Positions 19,066 through 27,133 of a DNA stretch of 64,000 nt are shown one piece after another (position 1 is the first letter of the stretch; each line of letters starts with the position of its first letter). The position numbers were made by a program, and so were the translations under genes. The notes below the pieces were generated by a model. It ran no database searches, was not told where the DNA came from, and was given only the letters and a program-made list of their open reading frames with translations. This DNA comes from Bradyrhizobium betae (lineage in GTDB: Bacteria > Pseudomonadota > Alphaproteobacteria > Rhizobiales > Xanthobacteraceae), in NCBI RefSeq assembly GCF_008932115.1, contig NZ_CP044543.1, positions 3,664,501 through 3,728,500 on the forward strand, given 5' to 3'.

Positions 19066-19353
19066 ACGTCCGAGCGGCAGCGCCTCGACAAATGGCTGTG
19101 GCATGCGCGGGTGGTGAAGGCGCGCACCTCGGCGGCTGAGCTCGTCGAGAAAGGCCGCGTCCGCATCAACGGCGCGCGCGAGACATCGCCGGGGCACGCG
19201 ATCAAGACCGGCGACGTGCTCACCATTGCGCTCGATCGCACCGTGCGGGTGTTGAAGGTCACGGGCTTCAACGAGCGCCGCGGCGATGCCGCCTCGGCCC
19301 GCGTGCTCTACGAGGAACTCGGTGAAGCCAATCCGGATTCTCGGCGCAATTAA
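19066..19353 (+). CDS. S4-domain RNA-binding protein (Hsp15-like) with disturbed start
   Basis: The frame encodes an S4 domain: RLDKWLWHARVVKARTSAAE then GRVRINGARETSPGHAIKTG, the form seen in heat-shock protein 15, which binds the 50S subunit. In this frame an in-frame TGA (19060-19062) is followed by ACG at 19066 and no ATG, GTG or TTG until GTG 19111, which would cut off the conserved RLDKWLWHAR helix. GGAGTGAGC just upstream looks like a ribosome site overlapping a GTG start whose frame is displaced by one extra C (GTGAGCCACG where GTGAGCACG would fit). Either a one-base insertion, a sequence error or ACG initiation applies. The domain itself is intact. Confidence 0.7.
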   Translation, partial: TSERQRLDKWLWHARVVKARTSAAELVEKGRVRINGARETSPGHAIKTGDVLTIALDRTVRVLKVTGFNERRGDAASARVLYEELGEANPDSRRN

Positions 19354-19485
19354 TTGCGCTTTGAATTCATTTCTTGGTCCGTCAAACACACAAAGCCGTC
19401 ATGATCGGCCGTTCCCGACCTTGCAGCGCCGGGCCATCCGCGCTACGCAAGCCGCGACTTTTGAATAAGCTTTTCGGAGCGTTGG

Positions 19486-19824
19486 ATGACTTACGTCGTC
19501 ACTGAAAACTGCATCAAGTGCAAGTACACCGACTGCGTCGAGGTCTGCCCGGTCGATTGTTTCTACGAGGGCGACAACATGCTCGTCATCCATCCTGACG
19601 AGTGCATCGACTGCGGCGTGTGCGAGCCGGAATGCCCCGCCGACGCCATCAAGCCGGATACGGAAACGGGCCTGGAAAAGTGGCTGTCGGTCAACGCCGA
19701 CTACGCCAAGAGCTGGCCGAACATCACCCAGAAGAAAGAATCACCCGCCGACGCGAAGGAATTCGACGGGATGGAAGGTAAGTTCGAGAAATATTTCTCC
19801 CCGAACCCCGGCTCCGGAGACTAA
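19486..19824 (+). CDS. fdxA: 7Fe ferredoxin FdxA
   Basis: A 112-residue seven-iron ferredoxin. The N-terminal half has [19 protein letters not shown], the 3Fe-4S/4Fe-4S pattern, and [17 protein letters not shown] supplies the second set of cysteines. The C-terminal extension with [14 protein letters not shown] is usual in FdxA of alphaproteobacteria. It is a cytoplasmic low-potential electron carrier whose partner is not identified here. GGAG lies 8 bases before the ATG. It sits between the S4 gene and carD, a neighbourhood commonly kept in rhizobia (from memory). Confidence 0.96.
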   Translation: MTYVVTENCIKCKYTDCVEVCPVDCFYEGDNMLVIHPDECIDCGVCEPECPADAIKPDTETGLEKWLSVNADYAKSWPNITQKKESPADAKEFDGMEGKFEKYFSPNPGSGD

Positions 19825-19892
19825 TTCGGGCTCAAACTTAACCCTAATAGCTTCGTGAACGCTGAAAACCAGCCCTGAAGACCCCTAAATCA

Positions 19893-19920
19893 TTGATTTT
19901 TGCGGGAAATGTGCTATATT
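19893..19920 (+). promoter_or_regulatory. Probable sigma-70 promoter of carD
   Basis: TTGATT (19893-19898) and TATATT (19915-19920) are 16 bases apart in an AT-rich patch. A start near 19927 would exclude an N-terminal extension to 19900 and leave a leader of about 240 bases if ATG 20170 is used. Confidence 0.55.
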
Positions 19921-20169
19921 GGGCACATTAAGCTGAACCCCCGTCAGCCCAGTTGGCCCCGTTGGGTTCCCGTGAAACCAAATGTCGAACAGGGGCGTGG
20001 CAGTTTCCGCGCGCAGGCTGTGTCACAGAAAACGCGTAAAAAGAGTACTTCAGCGAGGGCTTCCCATAAGGAGGCCAAAAAAGTCGCCGCGGCCAGCCGT
20101 AGCGCATCCAAGGGTCGGACCGCGACTAAGGCACCGGCTGCAAAGTCCTCGAAGAACAAAAGAAGCGCA

Positions 20170-20973
20170 ATGCCTAACAAGACTGCCAAACCGGCCGCAA
20201 AAGCGACCGTTGCAAAGCCTGCTGCCAAGCCCGCTGCCGTCAAGGCTCCCGCTGCCAAGCCCGTTGCTCCGAAGGCCCCTGTTGCTGCCGCCCCTGCCAA
20301 GGCCCCCGTTGCTGCTGCGAAGCCGGTCGTGAAGGCTGCCGCACCCGCGCCGAAGGTCGAGGAAAAGAAGGTCGTGACCCAGCGTCAGGGCTTCAAGGCC
20401 AACGAATTCGTCGTCTATCCCGCTCACGGCGTCGGCCAGATCCTGGCCATCGAGGAGCAGGAGATCGCCGGCGCGAAGCTCGAGCTGTTCGTCATCAACT
20501 TCATCAAGGACAAGATGACGCTGCGCGTGCCGACCGCCAAGGTCGCCAATGTCGGCATGCGCAAGCTGTCCGAGCCCGCGCTGGTGAAGAAGGCGCTGGA
20601 GACCCTCAAGGGCCGCGCCCGCGTCAAGCGCACCATGTGGTCGCGCCGTGCCCAGGAATACGAAGCGAAAATCAACTCGGGCGACATCGTCGCGATCGCG
20701 GAAGTCGTGCGCGACCTCTATCGCTCTGAATCGCAGCCTGAGCAGTCCTACAGCGAACGCCAGCTCTATGAAGCTGCGCTCGATCGTCTGTCCCGCGAGA
20801 TCGCGGTCGTGCAGCACTCGACCGAGACCGAAGCGGTCAAGGAGATCGAGGCCCAGCTCGCCAAGAGCCCGCGCCGCAACGCCAAGGCGGAAGCCGCCGA
20901 TGGCGAAGGCGAGGCGGATGCCGAGGCCGACGAGACCGATGGCGACACCACCGTCGCCGACGAGGCCGCGTAA
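20170..20973 (+). CDS. carD: CarD/CdnL-family transcription factor
   Basis: About 267 residues from ATG 20170. The N-terminal 65 residues are low-complexity Lys/Ala/Pro (repeated AKPAA), then the CarD RNA-polymerase-interacting domain begins at QGFKANEFVVYPAHGVGQIL and continues through VPTAKVANVGMRKL into the helical DNA-binding part (SRRAQEYEAKINSGDIVAIA). CarD stabilises the open promoter complex, notably at rRNA promoters. The frame stays open upstream to 19900, also Lys/Ser/Ala-rich, and GTG 19972 or GTG 20020 could give longer forms; the first ATG after the basic run is used here. The acidic tail ends at 20973 before a strong terminator. Confidence 0.9.
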   Translation: MPNKTAKPAAKATVAKPAAKPAAVKAPAAKPVAPKAPVAAAPAKAPVAAAKPVVKAAAPAPKVEEKKVVTQRQGFKANEFVVYPAHGVGQILAIEEQEIAGAKLELFVINFIKDKMTLRVPTAKVANVGMRKLSEPALVKKALETLKGRARVKRTMWSRRAQEYEAKINSGDIVAIAEVVRDLYRSESQPEQSYSERQLYEAALDRLSREIAVVQHSTETEAVKEIEAQLAKSPRRNAKAEAADGEGEADAEADETDGDTTVADEAA

Positions 20974-21003
20974 GCTTCTCGTCGCGTCGACTGCAACACA
21001 TCA

Positions 21004-21030
21004 AGCCCGGCCGCTCGGCCGGGCTTTTTT
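21004..21030 (+). terminator. Rho-independent terminator of carD
   Basis: AGCCCGGCC and GGCCGGGCT form a 9-bp stem with a four-base loop, followed by six T. It lies 31 bp past the carD stop. Confidence 0.92.
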
Positions 21031-21109
21031 GTTGTCGCCTTGTTGTTCTCGATGGCCCAGCGCCGGGCTTTGCGCCGTCCGGCCCAGACCAGTCACCCCG
21101 AATGCGGGT

Positions 21110-21469
21110 TCACTCGCAATACCGCTTGCCGTTGAAGTCGAAGCACTTGGCGGCGCTGATCGAGGGATCGCGGTGGTGCACGCGATAGGCTGCTGTTCGA
21201 ACCCGCGCATGATGCGGGCGGACATGAGATACGGGAGCCGTGCATCGATCCGCCAGATCCTTGTCGGTGACGGTTGTCCAGGAGAAGCGTCCGCCGTCCG
21301 AGCGGCAGATCAGGGCAATCGATTTCTGTACGCACAGGAACGCGCCGTCGCTGTAGCTCCTGCTGGCGTAGATGCAGGACGGCGTGGCCTGCTCGGCCTG
21401 GCCCGGCGTGGCGGCTGAAAGCACCGCGAATGCGGCCAGCGCGATGGTGAGACTGTGCAACGTCTTCAT
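21110..21469 (-). CDS. Small secreted protein, DUF1496-like
   Basis: 119 residues with a clear signal peptide (MKTLHSLTIALAAFAVLSAA, cleavage near GQA). The mature part starts with a C-x-Y-x4-Y-S-x-G-A pattern (CIYASRSYSDGAFLC) resembling DUF1496, and further cysteines (ALIC, ADRC, KCFDFNGKRYC) could form disulfides in the periplasm. Function unknown. The gene points away from the IS630 element, whose left end lies 60 bp upstream, so its promoter region may have been altered by that insertion. Confidence 0.65.
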   Translation of the reverse strand: MKTLHSLTIALAAFAVLSAATPGQAEQATPSCIYASRSYSDGAFLCVQKSIALICRSDGGRFSWTTVTDKDLADRCTAPVSHVRPHHARVRTAAYRVHHRDPSISAAKCFDFNGKRYCE

Positions 21470-21529
21470 GAGTGGGGCTCGCTGTGGTCGGAATGGCGGG
21501 GCGCGCTCTCGGCACCCCGTTTTGGTCTA

Positions 21530-22576
21530 GAGCGGTTCACAGATTTATTGAATCGGAAGAGATTCCGGATCAGGGGCGAATATGATTCAAGATGCTGGCT
21601 GGGCTGGAGGCCAGCATCCGATGGTCCGACCAATTTCCAACGATTTGCGTGAGCGCGCAGTCTCCGCTGTGACCAAAGGTGAGAGCTGCCGATCTGTGGC
21701 GGAACGGTTTGGAGTTGCGGTCTCTTCAGTTGTGAAGTGGTCACAGCGTTATCGAACGACCGGCTCGGTAGCGCCTGGCAAGATGGGCGGTCACCGCAAG
21801 CCCGTGCTTGATTCGCACCGCGCCTTCATCGTCGAGCGGATCACTCAGACGCCGCACCTGACGCTGCATGGTCTGAAGGCGGAGCTGGCATCCCGCGGGG
21901 TCAAGGTCTCGCACAACGCAGTCTGGCTGTTCCTGCGCCGAGAAGGGCTGCGGTTCAAAAAAAACACTGTTCGCCCTCGAACAGGCGCGCGCCGACGTCT
22001 CTCATAGACGCCAGCGTTGGCGATCCTGGCAGGCCGGACTTGATGCTGGCCGGCTGGTCTTCATCGACGAGACCTGGATCAAGACCAACATGGCCCCCTT
22101 GCGGGGCTGGGGGCCCAAAGGGGCCCGCCTGCGCGGCTTCGCCCCGCACGGGCACTGGCGTACCCTCACATTCCTCGGCGCGCTCCGCCATGACCAACTC
22201 ACGGCACCCTGCGTCTTCGACGGGCCGATCAACGGCGAATGCTTCTGCGCTTATGTGAAGCATGTCCTCCTGCCAACGCTGCGCGAAGGCGACATCGTCA
22301 TTCTCGACAATCTCGGAAGCCACAAGTCGAAAGTTGTCAGACAGATGATCAAGGCCGCTGGCGCCAGGCTCTGGTACCTGCCGCCATACTCGCCCGACCT
22401 CAACCCGATCGAACAGGCCTTCTCCAAGATCAAACACTGGATGCGACAGGCTCAGAAGCGCACCATCGAGGATACTTGGCGCCACATCGGTCACCTCGTC
22501 CAGGACATCCAACCACGTGAATGCGCCAACTACTTTGCTAACGCCGGTTACGCTTCAATAAAAACGTGAAACGCTC
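21530..22576 (+). mobile_element. IS630-family insertion sequence, apparently complete
   Basis: A 1047-bp element bounded by 26-bp imperfect terminal inverted repeats (21530-21555 and 22551-22576, 21 of 26 positions matching; both start GAGCG) and flanked on both sides by TA, the IS630 target duplication. It carries one transposase read through a frameshift. It lies in the stop codon of the minus-strand gene that begins at 23124. Confidence 0.93.
21621..22569 (+). CDS. IS630-family transposase, two frames joined at an A8 run
   Basis: The first frame (21621-22007) starts MVRPISNDLRERAV and encodes the helix-turn-helix part (CRSVAERFGVAVSSVVKWSQ). The second frame runs from the A8 run at 21957-21964 to 22569 and carries the DDE catalytic core: VFIDETWIKT, VILDNLGSHKS and PPYSPDLNPIEQAFSKIK, so D, D and E are all present. 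Joining needs a +1 shift (or loss of one A) within the A run, as is usual for programmed frameshifting or slippage in this family. The stop lies inside the right terminal repeat. Both parts look intact, so the element is probably active or recent. Confidence 0.9.
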
Positions 22577-23124
22577 TAGTGCTCGAAGACATTGCCGGCC
22601 TGGATCGAGCAGCTCGTATTGCTCACATGTGCCTCCTTGATCTCAAGGCTCGCTCCATTGATCAAGGAACGTCCCCGCGCGATTGCGGTGCCGTTCTCCC
22701 GGCCGAGTACCACATTGGCGGTACAGCCCGAGAAATCCGCGTTGAACTCGATCCGCACGAGACGGACGCCGCCGGCGAACTGCGTCGTCACGATCAGAGA
22801 CCGGCCGCTTAGCCGGGCCTGCTGACTGCCCGCACCGTCCGATCCGACACTGCTGGCCTGGCCTGTTTTCGGCCTGCCCCTGCCGCCGCCGTAAACTGTC
22901 CGCCGCGCGAACACACGGCCCTCCGACGACACGTAGGCACTGAGCGTGTGCGAAAAGCTCTTCGGCGCAAACTCGCCCATGCCGCCCAGGCGCTGAAGCC
23001 TCTCCTCTGTCCATCCCGCGGTCACCGACTTGCCGCGCAGTTGCGGTGCGGCGCTCTGTGCCAGCGCGGGAGACATGCATGCAACAAGCAGAAGCGAACA
23101 CCATCGCGCGCGCGCCAGGAACAT
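22576..23124 (-). CDS. Secreted hypothetical protein, 3' end at IS630 junction
   Basis: A 182-residue protein from ATG 23124 (GGAGG five bases upstream). A signal peptide (MFLARARWCSLLLVACMSPALA) is followed by a Ser/Gly-rich, probably beta-stranded domain with two C-terminal cysteines (DFSGCTANVV and NTSCSIQAG). I do not recognise the family. Its TAG stop is made of the TA target site plus the first base of the IS end; the sequence on the far side of the IS would also have supplied a G, so the stop codon and protein length are unchanged by the insertion. A native downstream hairpin or gene could have been separated. Confidence 0.65.
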   Translation of the reverse strand: MFLARARWCSLLLVACMSPALAQSAAPQLRGKSVTAGWTEERLQRLGGMGEFAPKSFSHTLSAYVSSEGRVFARRTVYGGGRGRPKTGQASSVGSDGAGSQQARLSGRSLIVTTQFAGGVRLVRIEFNADFSGCTANVVLGRENGTAIARGRSLINGASLEIKEAHVSNTSCSIQAGNVFEH

Positions 23125-23339
23125 TTCGGCCTCCAAAAATGATCTGAAAAACAAGATGGGTCTGTGTGCGTGCTCACAGACATGCAGTCACGGCAGCAGA
23201 TTGCAATTCACGTCCAGGATGTATCGATCCATCACTGCTTACCCGCGGGATCATCGACGATCGCAATTACGCGGTCAAGATCGGGCAGTCTGGGGGCGCT
23301 GGAGCGAGGCGACGAAGTCGGGTCGGAATGTCAGTATCG

Positions 23340-23373
23340 TTCCGGACCTGCGCGTGCCCGGCCGGGACGACAG
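23340..23373. repeat. Partial family A hairpin repeat
   Basis: GGACCTGCGCGTGCCCGGCC followed by GGGACGACAGC matches the right-hand end of family A copies, without the left half. It abuts the regR stop. The rest of 23125-23339 shows nothing recognisable beyond the upstream region of the 23124 gene. Confidence 0.5.
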
Positions 23374-23374
23374 C

Positions 23375-23908
23375 TCACTTCACCGGCCGCTTCTCGAGCT
23401 TCCGTGCCAGCGTGCGCCGGTGCATGCCGAGCCGCCGCGCCGCCTCCGAGATGTTGAAATCGGTCTCGATCAGCGTCTGGTGGATGCGCTCCCATTCCAG
23501 CGTCTTGATCGAGGTCGGCCGCGCATCGAGCGCGACTTCGACATTACCTTCGGCCTTGTTGAAGGCAGCCTCGATGTCGTCGGTGTTCGACGGCTTTGCC
23601 AGGTAGTGGCAGGCTCCGAGCTTGATCGCCTCGACGGCGGTCGAGATGCTGGCAAAACCGGTCAGCACCACGATCAGCATCTCCGGATCATGCGTATGCA
23701 GCAGCTCGACGCAGGCAAGGCCTGAGGCGCCGCCGAGTTTGAGGTCGACGACGGCGTGGCCGAAGGACCGTTCCTCCAGCACCTTGCGGACCTCCTCGAT
23801 CGAGGCGGCGAGCACGACATCGTAGCCGCGGCGCTCGAACGAGCGCTTCAGCGTGCGCGCGAAGCCGGCATCGTCCTCGACGACGATGAGCGATCGGTCA
23901 GGCGTCAA
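23375..23908 (-). CDS. regR: Response regulator RegR (RegA/PrrA/ActR family)
   Basis: A 177-residue regulator: receiver domain with acidic pocket VVEDD, phosphoacceptor Asp55 in VVDLKLGG and the conserved Lys in YLAKPS, then a short linker and a Fis-type helix-turn-helix (ISEAARRLGMHRRTLARKLEKR), which is nearly invariant in this family. RegA-type regulators control redox-responsive genes for respiration and, in Bradyrhizobium, nitrogen fixation (fixR-nifA). The gene overlaps regS by 11 bp, so sensor and regulator are translated together. The call is firm because both family and partner agree. Confidence 0.95.
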   Translation of the reverse strand: MTPDRSLIVVEDDAGFARTLKRSFERRGYDVVLAASIEEVRKVLEERSFGHAVVDLKLGGASGLACVELLHTHDPEMLIVVLTGFASISTAVEAIKLGACHYLAKPSNTDDIEAAFNKAEGNVEVALDARPTSIKTLEWERIHQTLIETDFNISEAARRLGMHRRTLARKLEKRPVK

Positions 23909-25307
23909 AGCTGCCTCCGATCGCGAGCGTTGCGAGCGGCAACGTCAGGCGCACGGTGGCGCCACGCTTGCGATGATTCTCGGCGGTCACGCTACCTCCG
24001 AGCTTGCGCACGACGTTCACCACCAGGAACAGGCCGAGCCCGCCGCCGGCGCGGCCCTTGCTCGACTGGTAGGGCTTTCCGAGCTGCGCCAGCATTTCCG
24101 GAGCGAAGCCGGGACCGCGATCGCTGATCGACAGCACGAGATTGTCACCCTCGCGCTCGGCCAGAAATTCGACCCAGTCACGCGAGACCTCGTAGGCGTT
24201 GTCGAGCACGTTGAAGATCACCTGCTTCAGCGCAACGTCCGAGACGATCGCGACATCCTCGCCGAACGTATTGACGAAGTAGAGCGTGCGCGCCGAGCGC
24301 GCGTCGCGCCACTCCTCCACCAACGCCGTGACGAAAGCCGTCACCGTGGTTGGCGAAGAACCTTCGCCGCGCGCTTCCCCCGCCGACACCAGGATTCCCG
24401 TCACGATCGACTTGCAGCGCTGCAGCGAGGTCTCCATCTCCGAAAGATCCTCGGCGAGCTCCTGATCGGCGGCGAGATCCGGCATGCGGCGCCAGTCGCT
24501 GAGGATGACCGAGAGCGAGGCGAGCGGCGTGCCGAGCTCGTGCGCGGCGCCGGAGGCGAGCAGGCCCATGCGCACGATGTGGTCCTGCTCGGCCGCATGC
24601 TGGCGCAGCGCGGCCAGATGGGCGTCGCGCTCGCGCAAATTCCTGTTGATGCGGGTGACGAACACGACCAGCAGAACAGCATTGAGGGCGAAGCCCAGCA
24701 GCATGCCGGCCACGGTGAGCGTGTAGGTCTCGCTGAGCGGATTCGGCGGCAGGTCGAGCGGCCGATGGGCCAGCGTCAGCCACACGAAGCACGCGCAGGT
24801 CAGCGCGACCAGCGACCAGGTCGAGCGGGCATCGAGCAGCACCGCGCCCAGCGTGACCTGGAGCAGGAACAGCGAGGTGAAGGGATTGGTGGCGCCGCCG
24901 CTAAGGTAGAGCTGCGCCGTCAGCGCGGCGACGTCCAGCATCAGCGCGACCAGCAGCTCGTTGTTGGTGATCGCGGCGCGATGGCGCACCCAGACCAGGC
25001 TGGAGACGTTGAGCAGCAGCAGCGCACCGATCACCGCGCCCATCCGCTCGAGCGGCAGGGGAATGCCGAGCCCGAAATGCACGCCGCCTATGGTCACGAT
25101 CTGGCCGACCACCGCGGTCCAGCGCAGCTGGATCAGCAGCGCCATGTTCTTGCGGTTGGTCTCGTCGTCGGTCGGCGCAGCGCCGATCAACTCGCTGCGC
25201 GCGTCCGCCTGCGATTGCAGCGTGACGGCGAGCCCGCCAAGCTCCTTGGCAAGTCCCTGGGGGGCCGCCCTACCGTCGTCAGGTCTGCTCGACGATCGTT
25301 CCAGCAT
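23898..25307 (-). CDS. regS: Redox sensor histidine kinase RegS (RegB/PrrB/ActS family)
   Basis: 469 residues from ATG 25307. Six hydrophobic segments lie between about residues 58 and 220. The fully conserved quinone-sensing loop GGATNPF is at 137-143. The H-box GAAHELGTPLASL contains the phosphorylated His256, a conserved redox cysteine sits at Cys298 in LQRCKSIV, and ATP-binding N and G boxes are NVLDNAYE and DRGPGF/GGLGLFL. In the family, oxidised ubiquinone and cysteine oxidation lower kinase activity. The start overlaps surf1 by 29 bp. Linkage to a quinol oxidase operon fits a sensor of respiratory quinone redox state. Confidence 0.95.
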   Translation of the reverse strand: MLERSSSRPDDGRAAPQGLAKELGGLAVTLQSQADARSELIGAAPTDDETNRKNMALLIQLRWTAVVGQIVTIGGVHFGLGIPLPLERMGAVIGALLLLNVSSLVWVRHRAAITNNELLVALMLDVAALTAQLYLSGGATNPFTSLFLLQVTLGAVLLDARSTWSLVALTCACFVWLTLAHRPLDLPPNPLSETYTLTVAGMLLGFALNAVLLVVFVTRINRNLRERDAHLAALRQHAAEQDHIVRMGLLASGAAHELGTPLASLSVILSDWRRMPDLAADQELAEDLSEMETSLQRCKSIVTGILVSAGEARGEGSSPTTVTAFVTALVEEWRDARSARTLYFVNTFGEDVAIVSDVALKQVIFNVLDNAYEVSRDWVEFLAEREGDNLVLSISDRGPGFAPEMLAQLGKPYQSSKGRAGGGLGLFLVVNVVRKLGGSVTAENHRKRGATVRLTLPLATLAIGGSFDA

Positions 25308-26130
25308 CTGATCCCGTCCTGCGGGCGGAGGCACTGGAGCCGGCCGCCGGTTCGTGGACGATGCGCTGGCGACGGAACAGCCCGCCGCCGAATGTGACGA
25401 AAAGCCAGCCGGCCAGCATGAACGCCAGGGCAAACCACGTCAGCGCGTAGATCAGGTGGTTATTGGGAAAGCGGACCACGGTCAATCCGCCGATGGGGCT
25501 GCCGCCTGATTGTGATCCGGCTTCGGCATCGACGAAAAAGGGTGCGACCTCGTGGAGGCCACGGGCGGCCGCAATCGCGGCAACATCCCGTGAATACCAG
25601 CGGTTGTGCTGGGGGACATTGTTCCGGAGGAAACCGCCTTTCGGCTCGGACATGCGCAACAGGCCGGTGATCGCGACCTGGCCGTCCGGATTGCCGTCCC
25701 GGCGTGCCGATGCGTCGCGCCGCTCGGCCGGCACGAAGCCGCGGTTGACCAGAACCTGCGTGCCGTCGGCGCGCTGAAGCGGCGTCAGCACCCAATAGCC
25801 GGGGCCTTCCTCGGTGACGGCCTGAACCAGCGTCTCGCGGTCATGCAGGAAGCGGCCGGTGAGGCTGACGTGCCGGTATTCGTCGTTGGCGGCGGTGACC
25901 GCGGACCATGCCGCTGGCGAGGGGATCGGCTCGGCCGGGGCGTGAACGCGCTGCTCGACGCGGTCGATCAGAGCCAGCTTCCAGGCGCGGCGCTCGATCT
26001 GCCAGACGCCGAGCGCGATCAGAACGGCAAAGGCCGTGAGCGAGAGGACCGCGAGCCACAAGGACGGGGAGCGCGCAATCTTGTCGTACGCCCCCTCTGC
26101 CTCGCTCGTCGCGGTCCGGATCTCGCTCAC
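25279..26130 (-). CDS. SURF1-family oxidase assembly protein
   Basis: 283 residues from GTG 26130, which overlaps the cyoD stop (GTGA). Two membrane helices bracket a periplasmic domain: the N-terminal one ends in the family motif LGVWQIERRAWK, and the C-terminal one is NNHLIYALTWFALAFMLAGW. Between them GPGYWVLTPL and LVNRGFVP are typical SURF1 motifs. SURF1 helps insert haem a or o into haem-copper oxidases. Its place directly after cyoABCD points to the bo3-type oxidase encoded here as client, by inference from position. Confidence 0.93.
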   Translation of the reverse strand: MSEIRTATSEAEGAYDKIARSPSLWLAVLSLTAFAVLIALGVWQIERRAWKLALIDRVEQRVHAPAEPIPSPAAWSAVTAANDEYRHVSLTGRFLHDRETLVQAVTEEGPGYWVLTPLQRADGTQVLVNRGFVPAERRDASARRDGNPDGQVAITGLLRMSEPKGGFLRNNVPQHNRWYSRDVAAIAAARGLHEVAPFFVDAEAGSQSGGSPIGGLTVVRFPNNHLIYALTWFALAFMLAGWLFVTFGGGLFRRQRIVHEPAAGSSASARRTGSDAGTIVEQT

Positions 26131-26507
26131 TTCATTCCCGTCATCTCGTGGATCGGCATCATGTTGCTGTTGAGGTGGCTCATCACCCACAGCGAACCGG
26201 ACAGCGCGATCACCACCATGACGACGGTGAAGATCAGCGCCATCATGGTCCAGCCGTTCTCGGATTTGGGGCTCATGTGCAGGAAGTAGATCATGTGCAC
26301 CACGATCTGCACGACCGCGAAGGCCATGATGACCAGCGCCGTGATCTGCTTGCTCGGAAGCGCGCCGCTCATCACCAGCCAGAACGGGATCGCGGTCAGG
26401 ACGACCGAGAGCATGAAGCCGAGCATATAGGTCGAGAACGAGCCGTGGGCGTGGCTGTCGCCGTGGTGATGATCGTCCGCGCCAGCTGCGTGGGTATCGG
26501 TGCTCAT
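26127..26507 (-). CDS. cyoD: Cytochrome bo3-type quinol oxidase subunit IV
   Basis: 126 residues from ATG 26507. A His-rich start ([13 protein letters not shown]) precedes three membrane helices with [23 protein letters not shown], the CyoD core. Subunit IV stabilises CuB and haem insertion in subunit I. The gene overlaps cyoC by 4 bp (ATGA) and surf1 by 4 bp, so it is part of a tightly coupled operon. The His-rich head may bind metal, which is inference from composition. Confidence 0.95.
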   Translation of the reverse strand: MSTDTHAAGADDHHHGDSHAHGSFSTYMLGFMLSVVLTAIPFWLVMSGALPSKQITALVIMAFAVVQIVVHMIYFLHMSPKSENGWTMMALIFTVVMVVIALSGSLWVMSHLNSNMMPIHEMTGMK

Positions 26508-27133
26508 CGCAGAACTCCCAGGAGATAGACGAAGGTGAAGACGCCGATCCAGACCACGTCGAGGAAGTGCCAGAACATCGACAGGCACATCAGGCGGCGC
26601 CGGTTGGCCTCGATCAGGCCGAACTTCCAGACCTGAACCATCAGCGTCACCAGCCAGATCAGGCCGCAGGACACGTGCAGGCCGTGGGTGCCGACCAGCG
26701 TGAAGAAGGCGGACAGGAACGCGCTGCGCTGGGGTGTCGCGCCTTCATGGATCATGTGGGCGAACTCGGAGAGCTCGATGCCGATGAAGGCGAGGCCGAA
26801 CAGACCGGTGATCGCCAGCCACAGCTGCGTCTGGGCGATCTTGTTCTGCTGCATCGTCAGCATGGCAAAGCCATAGGTGATCGACGACAGCAGCAGCATC
26901 GTGGTGTTCACCGCGACCAGCGGCAGCTCGAACAGGTCCTTCGGCGCGGGGCCGGCGGCGTAGTTGCCGCCGAGCACGCCGAAGGTGGCGAACAGCATCG
27001 CAAAGATGAGACAGTCGCTCATCAGGTAGATCCAGAAGCCGAGCGAGGTGCTGTAGCCTTCCGGATGCGGGTGTTCGTCGGCGAGATAGAAGACCGGTGC
27101 GCCGGTCTGGGCAGGGTTGACAGCGATCGACAT
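26504..27133 (-). CDS. cyoC: Cytochrome bo3-type quinol oxidase subunit III
   Basis: 209 residues with five membrane helices and the CyoC features [22 protein letters not shown] and [20 protein letters not shown]. Subunit III belongs to the core of haem-copper oxidases and supports stable turnover. It starts immediately after the cyoB stop (no gap) and overlaps cyoD by 4 bp. Length matches the family's usual length of about 200. Confidence 0.96.
   Translation of the reverse strand: MSIAVNPAQTGAPVFYLADEHPHPEGYSTSLGFWIYLMSDCLIFAMLFATFGVLGGNYAAGPAPKDLFELPLVAVNTTMLLLSSITYGFAMLTMQQNKIAQTQLWLAITGLFGLAFIGIELSEFAHMIHEGATPQRSAFLSAFFTLVGTHGLHVSCGLIWLVTLMVQVWKFGLIEANRRRLMCLSMFWHFLDVVWIGVFTFVYLLGVLR

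Noticed and set aside
16999..19389. A 796-codon minus-strand open frame
   Set aside because: It is antisense to the Suv3-like helicase, whose domains are clear; long antisense frames are common in GC-rich DNA, and its own translation shows no family.
20170..20380. AKPAA-rich stretch at the start of carD as a tandem DNA repeat
   Set aside because: The units vary in length and codon use, so it is a low-complexity protein segment and not a repeat element.
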